64,000 nt of DNA from Planctomycetaceae bacterium. Lineage in GTDB: Bacteria > Planctomycetota > Phycisphaerae > Phycisphaerales > SM1A02. Position 1 is the stretch's first letter. Every line of letters begins with the position of its first letter. Shown one piece after another: positions 52,050 to 59,872 of this stretch. The position numbers and the translations under genes are program-made. The notes below the pieces were generated by a model. The model ran no database searches, had not been told where the DNA came from, and saw nothing but the letters and a program-made list of their open reading frames with translations. Location: NCBI GenBank assembly GCA_947474065.1, contig CANJHD010000006.1:1-64000 (forward strand), given 5' to 3'.

Positions 52050-52562
52050 TCAGCGCACTTGCGTGCCCGCATCCGGCAGACGCTGCATGAAACGGTCGAA
52101 TCGGCGCGATGCCGCTTTGGAAAGGACTTCGACTACCTGCAGCACATATTCGTTCGGACCCTGAATAGTCAACGAGCGTTCGTTCTTGCCACTTGCGACC
52201 ATGATTTCCGCCATTGGTGTCTCTGCCGTATGTAATGATGGATTCTCTGCCGTCATCCACTTCGCTTCATTGACAAGCGTGCGCAGGCGATAGCCCTCTT
52301 CGGCGGTCAGTCGTCCAGTCCACTCAATGTTGTGATTGAACGCAGTCATCCCGCCGCCGTAAGAAAGCGACCCATCGGGGCGCACCTGAAAGAAGTCATA
52401 TTGACGCGTATCAACACGCGCGTACCACAATTGCAAGCCCATTCCATCGGTACTTGAATTCTCATCATGCGGCGGCACCATCGGCGTGGACTGACACGCG
52501 GTGAAGGTGACGGATGCCACGACGAGCGTGGCGCCAAGTGCGATGCGTAAGAAACTGTTCAT
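52050..52562 (-). CDS. Lipoprotein of unknown function
   Basis: A 170-residue protein from the ATG at 52562 (MNSFLRIALGATLVVASVTFTACQSTP), with a TAC lipobox. The ATG overlaps the stop of the preceding lipoprotein gene (ATGA), so both are made together. The mature part has QYDFFQVRPDGSLSYGGGMTAFNHNIEWTGRLTAEEGYRLRTLV and ends in an amphipathic helix region. The partner has a comparable size and a similar theme of a short strand-rich domain. No family recognised. Confidence 0.75.
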   Translation of the reverse strand: MNSFLRIALGATLVVASVTFTACQSTPMVPPHDENSSTDGMGLQLWYARVDTRQYDFFQVRPDGSLSYGGGMTAFNHNIEWTGRLTAEEGYRLRTLVNEAKWMTAENPSLHTAETPMAEIMVASGKNERSLTIQGPNEYVLQVVEVLSKAASRRFDRFMQRLPDAGTQVR

Positions 52563-53326
52563 CGTCGAATGGTTGCTGGTTGCTGGGCACGAATCGCGCG
52601 GTACACGGCGTAGGGATCCGGGCCGAAGTCGTAGCGCTCTGGGGCAATGTCTTCGGCGCGGTAATCGGGCAGCCAACTGAGAATCGCGATCGTTCGAATG
52701 ATGCGGACCGCGGCGGCATCGAACGGCTGCGCGTCGGTCGCGCGGCGAACGAATGTCCACGTTCGCCCACGGGCGCGGAACGTCATGACTGCCAATCGTT
52801 CACCGCGTGGCACTTGCAACATGTCTGGGTTGGGCGGACCGTTGGCATTGCGCTCATCAGTAAATCCAATCTGCGAGCACAGCGACCATAGAAACTGCAC
52901 CTGATCTTCGTAGAGCCAACGGGTGCGACCGGGGCGCGTTGAAATATCAATAAATGGGCTCGCGTCAGCATGCAGTGCGCCATCGGGAAGCACTACATAT
53001 TTGGCCTGTCGCTCCTCTACTTTCAGGAGTTCAGGGGCGCCGAGACCAACCAAGACTGTGAGGTCGATGGTGAAGTCAGGTGGGTAGGTCCCATCAGCCA
53101 GTGCGCCAGACTCCGCCGGGGCGCCTTCTGTCGTCTCCACAAACCGACCGCTCGCAGCGCTCGTGCCCGGCTTTTCACCGGATACTGGCTCTAACTCCGC
53201 AACTTGATTCGAGGGCGCTCCTGCCGGTCCGTCGGCCGTCCCCACCGCGCCGCTACAGCCCGCAAGCAAGCCAGCGGCGGCAAGAAGCGCGCAAGCAGTC
53301 ATTTGGATGCGCACGGCGGCCGTCAC
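52559..53326 (-). CDS. Lipoprotein of unknown function
   Basis: A 255-residue protein starting at GTG 53326 (a later ATG, eight codons on, is also possible). IQMTACALLAAAGLLAGCSG gives an LAGC lipobox. A Ser/Glu/Pro linker of about 60 residues precedes a strand-rich domain (FTIDLTVLVGLGAPELLKVEERQAKYVVLPDGALH) and a C-terminal helix. The TAGCAT element 10 bases before the GTG shares bases with the pheT -10 on the other strand. It forms a coupled pair with the next lipoprotein gene. Confidence 0.75.
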   Translation of the reverse strand: MTAAVRIQMTACALLAAAGLLAGCSGAVGTADGPAGAPSNQVAELEPVSGEKPGTSAASGRFVETTEGAPAESGALADGTYPPDFTIDLTVLVGLGAPELLKVEERQAKYVVLPDGALHADASPFIDISTRPGRTRWLYEDQVQFLWSLCSQIGFTDERNANGPPNPDMLQVPRGERLAVMTFRARGRTWTFVRRATDAQPFDAAAVRIIRTIAILSWLPDYRAEDIAPERYDFGPDPYAVYRAIRAQQPATIRR

Positions 53327-53336
53327 AGTGCCCGGA

Positions 53337-53346
53337 ATGCTACCCT
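53337..53346. promoter_or_regulatory. Overlapping divergent -10-like elements (TAGCAT minus, TACCCT plus)
   Basis: ATGCTACCCT carries TAGCAT on the minus strand (53337-53342) for the lipoprotein pair, and TACCCT on the plus strand (53341-53346) for pheT. The two start codons are only 33 bases apart. Confidence 0.35.
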
Positions 53347-53359
53347 TCGACCCTTCACC

Positions 53360-55402
53360 ATGCGAACAAGCGTCACTTGGATCAACGACTACCTCGACCG
53401 CCCCGCCACCGCAGAGGAGCAGGCCGACCTACTCACCGCCGCGGGGCTCAACTTTGATGGCGGCGATGACGCCGAAAACGGCGAGCGATGGCAGGAGATC
53501 GAGACCACCTCGAACCGCGGCGACTGCCTGAGCCACCTTGGACTCGCGCGCGAAATCTGCGCCATGAGTGGTCGTTCGCTCAAAGCGCCTGAAGGCAACG
53601 CAAAGCCAACAGGTAGCGCCGCATCCAAACACATCGCCGTCAGCAACAATGAGACCGCCGCGTGCCCGCGTTACACCGCACGCATCATTCGCGATGTCAA
53701 AGTTGGTCCGAGTCCCGAGTGGCTGCAGCGCCGGCTGCGCGCGATCGGACAGATCCCGCGCAACAACCTTGTTGACTGCACCAACTTCGTACTGTTTGAG
53801 TTTGGCCAGCCGACCCATGTCTTTGATCTTGACTTGCTGCACGGCGCGCGCATCCAAGTGCGGCGCGCCGAGAAAGGCGAGCGATTTCTACCTATCGGCG
53901 ACGGGGCACAAGAGGTCACCCTCGCTGGGGGCGAACTACTCATCGCCGATGCAGATCGCGCCGTTGCGATCGCCGGCGTCAAGGGCGGCGCACTGACTGC
54001 CGTCACTACGAACACCATCAATATCCTGATCGAAGCTGCCACCTTTGATCCTGCCGCGGTCCGCGCTGCAAGTCGCTCGTTGAAGATAGCCAGCGATTCC
54101 TCATACCGATTCGAACGCGGCGTTCATCCCGCTGATATTGACGCGGCTGCCGAACGCCTCGTCGCATTGATCCTTGAAACAGCGGGCGGAACGCTGTGCG
54201 ACGGCGTAGTGGAAGCCGGCGCGCCACTGCCCGCTGAGCGTCGCGTTTCAGTTCGACCCGCCCGCGTTCGCTCAATCCTTGGAACAGAAATTCCGCTTGA
54301 GGAAATCGTTCGCGCGCTGGCCACTTTGGGATTCTCGCCAGTTGTACGCGGCGATTCCGTCGACTGCTCAGTGCCCGCGCGACGCATTGACGTGGAACGC
54401 GAGATCGATGTCATTGAGGAGATATGCCGAATCCATGGCCTCGATCGCATCCCGCTAAAGGAAACGCTTTCCGTCCGTGTTGCTCCGGTCGAACCACAAG
54501 TAGCCGCCCCGCGTGCTGCGAAGGGCCTCTTGGTTGGCCTCGGCTTCATGGAGTCCATCACGCATTCATTGATCTCTGAACGTCATGCAGCGCCGTTCTT
54601 CCGCCCTGGATGTATGCCACTACGGGTAAGCGATGATCGTGCTGGTGGTACGCCAGTGCTTCGACCGTCGGTGATTCCAAGCTTGCTTGATGTACGACGC
54701 CGCAATGCTGATGCCGGCATCAGCCAACTGCGCGTCTTTGAGTTTGCAGGTGCATTCACGCTCAGCGCCGATGGCAGTCACAACGAGCGATCGCTGGTCA
54801 CTCTGCTGTCTGATGCCCCGAGCGATTCTGACGGAGCGATGCGTTGGATCCGCGGCGCATGCGAACGCACCGTGCGACTTTTGGCTGGAAACCACGCCAA
54901 ACTGCAGGTTTCAGCCGTTGCCGAAACCGCACGGGCAGCGTGGTACTCCAGCGAAGCGGAACTCTCCGTCGATGGAAATGCGGTTGCATCATGGGGCATT
55001 CTCACTCCGACCGTGACCGCGCTCTTTGGTCTCGAAGGGACCTTCACTGCCGCAGAACTTCTACTCCGACCGCTCTACGCCAACTTCCCACCCGAAGTCC
55101 GCGCGCAGGCGTTGCCATCGTTCCCAAGTATCGAGCGTGACCTGAGCGCGATTCTTCCTGAGGCAGCCACATGGTCAAGCATTGAAGCGCTCGTGCAAAG
55201 TTTGAACCTTCCGTGCTTTGAGACGTTGGGATTTGTTGGCACTTACCGCGGTAAACAAACCGGCGCAGGGCGAAAGAGCGTCACCATGCGATTGACATTC
55301 CGAGCGCATGACCGCACGCTGAAGCGCGAAGATGCTGAGTCAGCCATGCAATCGCTTACTGCCGCATTGCAATCGCAGCTCGCCGCAGAGATCCGCGCGT
55401 AG
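53360..55402 (+). CDS. pheT: Phenylalanyl-tRNA synthetase beta subunit, lacking the N-terminal tRNA-binding domain
   Basis: The beta subunit of PheRS, involved in tRNA binding and editing. The ATG at 53360 (MRTSVTWINDYLDRPATAEEQ) matches the family N-terminus. About 25 residues later the chain reaches WQEIETTSNRGDCLSHLGLAREI, which in typical PheT follows a tRNA-binding EMAP-II/OB domain of about 110 residues. That domain is absent, and length is 680 aa versus about 790-800. Then come the B3/B4 editing domain (NNLVDCTNFVLFEFGQPTHVFD), B5 (ARVRSILGTEIPLEEIVRALATLGF) and a C-terminal FDX-ACB anticodon-binding domain (FPSIERDLSAILPE). pheS is not in the window. Confidence 0.9.
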   Translation: MRTSVTWINDYLDRPATAEEQADLLTAAGLNFDGGDDAENGERWQEIETTSNRGDCLSHLGLAREICAMSGRSLKAPEGNAKPTGSAASKHIAVSNNETAACPRYTARIIRDVKVGPSPEWLQRRLRAIGQIPRNNLVDCTNFVLFEFGQPTHVFDLDLLHGARIQVRRAEKGERFLPIGDGAQEVTLAGGELLIADADRAVAIAGVKGGALTAVTTNTINILIEAATFDPAAVRAASRSLKIASDSSYRFERGVHPADIDAAAERLVALILETAGGTLCDGVVEAGAPLPAERRVSVRPARVRSILGTEIPLEEIVRALATLGFSPVVRGDSVDCSVPARRIDVEREIDVIEEICRIHGLDRIPLKETLSVRVAPVEPQVAAPRAAKGLLVGLGFMESITHSLISERHAAPFFRPGCMPLRVSDDRAGGTPVLRPSVIPSLLDVRRRNADAGISQLRVFEFAGAFTLSADGSHNERSLVTLLSDAPSDSDGAMRWIRGACERTVRLLAGNHAKLQVSAVAETARAAWYSSEAELSVDGNAVASWGILTPTVTALFGLEGTFTAAELLLRPLYANFPPEVRAQALPSFPSIERDLSAILPEAATWSSIEALVQSLNLPCFETLGFVGTYRGKQTGAGRKSVTMRLTFRAHDRTLKREDAESAMQSLTAALQSQLAAEIRA

Positions 55403-55432
55403 AACTGCAACACCAACCGCAGGAGCAGAAAC

Positions 55433-56026
55433 ATGGCCTTTCGAACACTGACGGTTGAGGAATTCGCAGAGATGCTCGCCGCCAAGACGCCAGCGCCGGG
55501 TGGCGGCGCGGTGGCCGCTATAACGGCAGCGCACGCGGCGGCTTTGGGATCAATGGTCTTGGAATTCACCATTGGCAAGCCAAAGTTTGCAGCAGACGAT
55601 GCGTCGAACGGCTCTGCGCTTAAGCGCCTCACTGAACTACGCCATCATGCCCTCGTGCTCGCTGATCGCGATGCCGAGGCATACGGAGTGCTGAATTCCT
55701 TGTGGAAATTGCCGAAAGACGCGGCGGAGCGCCTGAATGGCTGGGACGCTGCCGTGGCTGCGGCGATCGACGCCCCGCAAGCGATTCTGGATGCTGCCGC
55801 AGAGATTGCAGCAACTTGCAGCGGCATAGCGGCACGCACGAATCCCAATCTGGCAAGTGACCTCGCAATTGCTATCGACCTCGCCTGCGTTGCAGCCCGC
55901 GCGGCTGCGCACAACGTGGAAGTGAATCTTCCATCGGTTACAGATGAAGGCGATCGCAACACTCGCCGCGCTGCGATGACGCGCGCCCTGAGCGAATCCG
56001 CCGCAGCCGGAGCACGCAAGGCGTGA
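55433..56026 (+). CDS. Cyclodeaminase/cyclohydrolase family protein (FTCD C-terminal type)
   Basis: A 197-residue all-helical protein of the formiminotetrahydrofolate cyclodeaminase family. VEEFAEMLAAKTPAPGGGAVAAITAAHAAALGSMV is the signature, including the PAPGGGAVAA folate-site loop, and LADRDAEAYGVL follows. Stand-alone members release ammonia from formimino-THF or act as methenyl-THF cyclohydrolases. A CAGGAG ribosome site precedes the ATG. The next gene overlaps it by 4 bases (GTGA). Confidence 0.88.
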   Translation: MAFRTLTVEEFAEMLAAKTPAPGGGAVAAITAAHAAALGSMVLEFTIGKPKFAADDASNGSALKRLTELRHHALVLADRDAEAYGVLNSLWKLPKDAAERLNGWDAAVAAAIDAPQAILDAAAEIAATCSGIAARTNPNLASDLAIAIDLACVAARAAAHNVEVNLPSVTDEGDRNTRRAAMTRALSESAAAGARKA

Positions 56027-56961
56027 GCGCGCTGAGTTACACGCTCGGGTCGTCGCAGAGTTTTATGCTGGCGTCAACGCAGAGTTACATCCTGGCGTCG
56101 TCGGTCAGTTCCGTGATCGGCGCGACGCTTGGATTCGCAACACTGCTCGGCACCGCGGCGCTCCTTGTAAGTGGCGCCTATCTGGCGGGTCTTTGGCACG
56201 ATGCCGTCAAGCCCGCGCGGCGAAGCATGGGATGGGCGCTTGGACAGGGTCTGCCCGCGAGCCCCGAGGATGTTGGTCTTCAGTTTGAAGAGCGTTCGAC
56301 CGTTCTTGCCGATGGCACCATGCCCGCGTGGTGGATTCGCGGTCGATCGCCGCATTCAAACCGCGCGGTCATCATCCTGCACGGGCATGGGCGTTCGCGT
56401 TGGGACTCGCTGCGGCGCATCGGACAACACGCAGACAATGCCGCGCTCCTTGTGATCCCCGACCTGCGCGGTCACGGCGATGCGCCGGGCCGCTGCGCGC
56501 TTGCCCGCCGCGAGGCTGGCGATGTTTGCGTCCTCATGGCGGCCATTGAGGCGGAACACCCCGGGATCACTATCACTCTTGTTGGACACTCGATGGGCGC
56601 CGTGGTTGCCATTCATGCCGCCGCGCAACGCACTGCAGCGGGCACCGCAATTTCAGAAGTCATCTCTTGGGGCGCGTATGACCGCGTTGCAACACCGCTC
56701 AATGCACGCCTGAAACTGCGCGCCCTACCCGCCCGTCCGTTCAGCGATGCCATTCTCTGGATGTGCGGTCGCACGAACGGTCCGGAACGCATCACTCGCG
56801 ATGCCGCCGCAGCTCTTGGTTCGACTCAGCTCACGCTTTACGCGGACAGCCTCGACGCCGTGTCGCCGCTCGCTGATTCGGAAGCGATTCACGCCGCGCT
56901 GCCAAGTTCCGTGTTGCATCGCACGACCGGTATTCCGCACTCGGAACTCGGCGTGCAGTGA
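56023..56961 (+). CDS. Membrane-anchored alpha/beta hydrolase
   Basis: A 312-residue protein starting at a GTG that overlaps the previous stop; a later ATG (codon 15) is an alternative. A hydrophobic segment, GATLGFATLLGTAALLVSGAYLAGLW, anchors it in the membrane. The hydrolase has VIILHGHGRSRW (oxyanion loop), IPDLRGHGDAPG, LVGHSMGAVVAIHAAA (nucleophile elbow GHSMG), LYADSLDAVSP (likely acid) and GIPHSELG (catalytic His). The first 30 residues contain three imperfect copies of a short Ser-rich unit (SYTLGSSQ, SFMLASTQ, SYILASSV). Substrate unknown. Confidence 0.78.
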   Translation: MSALSYTLGSSQSFMLASTQSYILASSVSSVIGATLGFATLLGTAALLVSGAYLAGLWHDAVKPARRSMGWALGQGLPASPEDVGLQFEERSTVLADGTMPAWWIRGRSPHSNRAVIILHGHGRSRWDSLRRIGQHADNAALLVIPDLRGHGDAPGRCALARREAGDVCVLMAAIEAEHPGITITLVGHSMGAVVAIHAAAQRTAAGTAISEVISWGAYDRVATPLNARLKLRALPARPFSDAILWMCGRTNGPERITRDAAAALGSTQLTLYADSLDAVSPLADSEAIHAALPSSVLHRTTGIPHSELGVQ

Positions 56962-56969
56962 CTGCCGGT

Positions 56970-58781
56970 TTACTTCGCTGGCTGCATCACCGCTGCACGA
57001 GTCACGAATCCCTTGCTGTCAGACTTCATGCTCCACACAAAGGATCCGAAGTACTTGGCAACCATGGCCGCATCCATCGTCTTCAAGACATCGCTCGCGT
57101 TTGCGGGCACCTTGTAACCGAGTCGCTTGGCCACTGATGAATCGTCAGCCTTGCCAACTGCATTGTCGAGTTTCGAATCATCATCGCCAAAGTGTTCGAG
57201 CAGCTCCCGCTCAAATCCCCAACGGGCTGGAAGGTCGATGTATCCCCAGGAAATCACCGGCTCGCCACCAACCGCAAGCGCCGCAGCCTTGTATGCCGGG
57301 TTCTCACTGATGCTCGGCAAATCCTTCTGACCCATGGAGCGCATGGCTTGCTCAACAAGTTTGCTGTCGCCCGTTGCCATAAATCCGTTTGCAACACCGA
57401 TCGATATTGGCAAGAAATCCGCTGAGAAGATGGTGTTTCCATCAAAGTCGCGCGGCTCCAGACCCATGGTGCCACCAAACTGAGTGATCATCGGCACCAC
57501 GGCCTTTGGATTGCCGCACGTGACGATGCTTCCCGTCACGCGGCTCTCCGGCGTCACTGGTTGACGAATGGTCTCATAGGTCCAGATGCTTGGTCCGAGC
57601 GCCTCAAAGCCCTTCGACATCACTGGTCCAAAGTTCACGAGGAACCCATCAATCTCCTGCGCCTGCTCCTCCGGGAGGTTGGCAACTACCGAGTTGATCA
57701 GGGACATCAGATTCTTCAACTGCACATTGACGCGACCAAACCCGATAGCGTCCGGTCCGATCATCGGCGGCGGAGCCTCGATGGGTGCGCTCGGTCCCAA
57801 CAGTGCCCAGACTCCAACCTTCTGACCAGGCACATAGATTCCGGACGTCACTTCAACCTGCCCGCGCGGTGTATCAACACCAATGCCGATCGTCCACGCC
57901 TGAACGTCGCCGACGAGTGGCTGCAAGACCGGCTGCATCATGGCGAGCGTGCCCGCGCCCTCGCCAGCGATTGACTTCTGCAGCGGTCCCGTCAGGATGA
58001 CAACCGAAATGTCCGTGTCGCCCAGTTGATCAATGGCGCCGCGGAAATCGCTCTGCTCCGGCAATTTCGCCTTGCGCTTGCCGTCGAGTGCTAACAATGC
58101 GTCTTCCAGTCCGCCTGAGTCCGTTGATGCCAGGAATCGCGAGCCATCCCTGCAGTAATAGACCTTCTCGGCATTCTTGGCAAAGGACATGTCCATCTCA
58201 AATCCCATGGCGCCGCCGCGGCCGTTTCGCTTCGCGTCCGGCTTGCGCAAAGTGAGTACCTGCACTTCGCGGCCAGCAATGTCTTCCTTCTCGACCGTAA
58301 CGCCATCCTTCTTGACGGCTTCGGCAATCACTGCATCGAACAACTTCGACATGCCGTCCGCCTTCGCGCCCCAATCTCCGTAGACGAGCGCATGTGACTG
58401 CTCCACATCAAGTTCTTCGTCGTGGACGGTAAAGAGCGTCATGCCTCCGACGGCCGGCCAATCGATGCTGCCCTCTGGAATACCGAGTTCTTTGAGACGG
58501 TTCTCCATGGCATTCTGCGCGCCGCCATCAGTGCCGAGCACCTTCGCCATCTGTGGCGTCTTGAGAAATGCCTGCAGCGGAGTCTTCTGCCAACGCTCCA
58601 CCGTCTGCGTCATCGCATCTGCCGAGACAATCACATAGGTGGTGTCCGGCGCAATCGCGCGCATCAACATCGGGCCGTCCGCGGCAACTGCATGCGGAGC
58701 GATGAATGCAAAGACAAAGGCGGCCGCACTAGCGGTAATGATTCGGATCTTCATGGTGTTCATGGCGTTCACTGCGGTCAC
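56970..58781 (-). CDS. Secreted protein of unknown function (DUF3352-like)
   Basis: An exported protein of about 600 residues with signal peptide MKIRIITASAAAFVFAFIAPHAVAADGP. The start may be the GTG at 58781, which overlaps the HtrA-like stop, or the ATGs at 58763 or 58754. The body begins RAIAPDTTYVIVSADAMTQTVERWQKTPLQAFLKTPQM, a pattern I associate with DUF3352-type proteins. Repeated beta-alpha blocks follow, with DGSRFLASTDSGGLEDALLALDG. No catalytic motif seen. The coupling with the protease gene suggests a shared envelope role. Confidence 0.75.
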   Translation of the reverse strand: MTAVNAMNTMKIRIITASAAAFVFAFIAPHAVAADGPMLMRAIAPDTTYVIVSADAMTQTVERWQKTPLQAFLKTPQMAKVLGTDGGAQNAMENRLKELGIPEGSIDWPAVGGMTLFTVHDEELDVEQSHALVYGDWGAKADGMSKLFDAVIAEAVKKDGVTVEKEDIAGREVQVLTLRKPDAKRNGRGGAMGFEMDMSFAKNAEKVYYCRDGSRFLASTDSGGLEDALLALDGKRKAKLPEQSDFRGAIDQLGDTDISVVILTGPLQKSIAGEGAGTLAMMQPVLQPLVGDVQAWTIGIGVDTPRGQVEVTSGIYVPGQKVGVWALLGPSAPIEAPPPMIGPDAIGFGRVNVQLKNLMSLINSVVANLPEEQAQEIDGFLVNFGPVMSKGFEALGPSIWTYETIRQPVTPESRVTGSIVTCGNPKAVVPMITQFGGTMGLEPRDFDGNTIFSADFLPISIGVANGFMATGDSKLVEQAMRSMGQKDLPSISENPAYKAAALAVGGEPVISWGYIDLPARWGFERELLEHFGDDDSKLDNAVGKADDSSVAKRLGYKVPANASDVLKTMDAAMVAKYFGSFVWSMKSDSKGFVTRAAVMQPAK

Positions 58782-59788
58782 TTGTTCGGGGAGTCAGAAC
58801 CAGGAATTGCGCGCGGAGGAACCACCGCAGGCTTCGAAGATCCGTCCTCAAGTTCACTCGGCGCACCCGGCTGCGGACGTGGCGGCCCGCCGTGATAGAA
58901 GTGACCTGAATTCGGGTTGTTCTTGTCGAACGCAAACGCCTCGCGATGACGGACAAAGTCCTTCAAATAACGGGCTGGAATGGCAAAACCAACATTCTCA
59001 CCAAGAGTGATTTTCATGTTGGTGATGCCCACCACTTCGCCGCGCATATTGAACAGCGGACCGCCGGAGTTGCCCGGATTGATGGGCGTATCGGTCTGAA
59101 TGTAGGTGCGACCATCGAGCTGCATTGCGGGCACGCTCACCACGCCCTCAGTAAGAGTTCGTTCAAGACCGAGCGGATTGCCAATCGCAAAGACGCGCTG
59201 ACCGGCCTCGATTGAATCATCACCCTCAATCGGCGCTACTGGGAATGGCTTGCCGTCAGGGCTCTTCAATTTGATAAGTGCCAGATCAAGCGAATTGCTC
59301 ACCGCCTCAATCTCCACATCATCGATATCCGTGCGCTTCAGGCTTCCGTCGGGCTGCCTCACCCAAATGGTGGCGCGCAACGATCGCTCGCCTTGAATGA
59401 CGTGGGCGTTCGTAATGGCGAATCCATCCGGACTGATGATGACACCAGAACCAAGCCCGCCTGGAGTACTCACCTTGATGACCGAGGCACCCAGACCTTT
59501 GGCAAGTTCCTTTGGTGGAAGCGTTGGCAAGTCTTTCGCTGTCGAAAAGAGTTGCGAGACATCAGGCTGCAGCGCCGCGCCCGAATCTTCGCGCGTGACC
59601 GAATCCACCTGCTCCATATCCACCTGCACCACATCTGCACCAATGTCAACCCAGACGGCTCGATCGGTCTGCTTGAGGATCTTGCCGTCAATCGACGCCC
59701 CGCTCCTCAGCTTGACCACATCCCCGGATGCGATGGTTGCGATTGCGATGGCGAACGCGGGAACGGCGGCTTGGAAAGTGAATTGCAT
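58778..59788 (-). CDS. HtrA/DegP-like serine protease without a PDZ domain
   Basis: A trypsin-fold protease from the ATG at 59788 (336 aa); the longer track ORF crosses the divergent gene. A signal peptide (FQAAVPAFAIAIATIASG) precedes a small strand-rich domain (VVKLRSGASIDGKILKQTDRAVWVDIG) seen in other planctomycete proteins, perhaps SH3-like. The catalytic triad is His129 in TNAHVI, Asp168 in SLDLALI and Ser241 in PGNSGGPLF. The usual C-terminal PDZ domains are absent; the chain ends in a Pro/Gly-rich tail. A GAGAGG ribosome site and a TATGGT element (59816-59821) lie upstream. Probably a periplasmic quality-control or processing protease. Confidence 0.88.
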   Translation of the reverse strand: MQFTFQAAVPAFAIAIATIASGDVVKLRSGASIDGKILKQTDRAVWVDIGADVVQVDMEQVDSVTREDSGAALQPDVSQLFSTAKDLPTLPPKELAKGLGASVIKVSTPGGLGSGVIISPDGFAITNAHVIQGERSLRATIWVRQPDGSLKRTDIDDVEIEAVSNSLDLALIKLKSPDGKPFPVAPIEGDDSIEAGQRVFAIGNPLGLERTLTEGVVSVPAMQLDGRTYIQTDTPINPGNSGGPLFNMRGEVVGITNMKITLGENVGFAIPARYLKDFVRHREAFAFDKNNPNSGHFYHGGPPRPQPGAPSELEDGSSKPAVVPPRAIPGSDSPNK

Positions 59789-59872
59789 GGTGCGATGACC
59801 TCTCGGGGAAACCTTACCATATGCACCTCGCGCGGCAGTCGCACGCGCGTGACAACGGACTGAATATCCACC

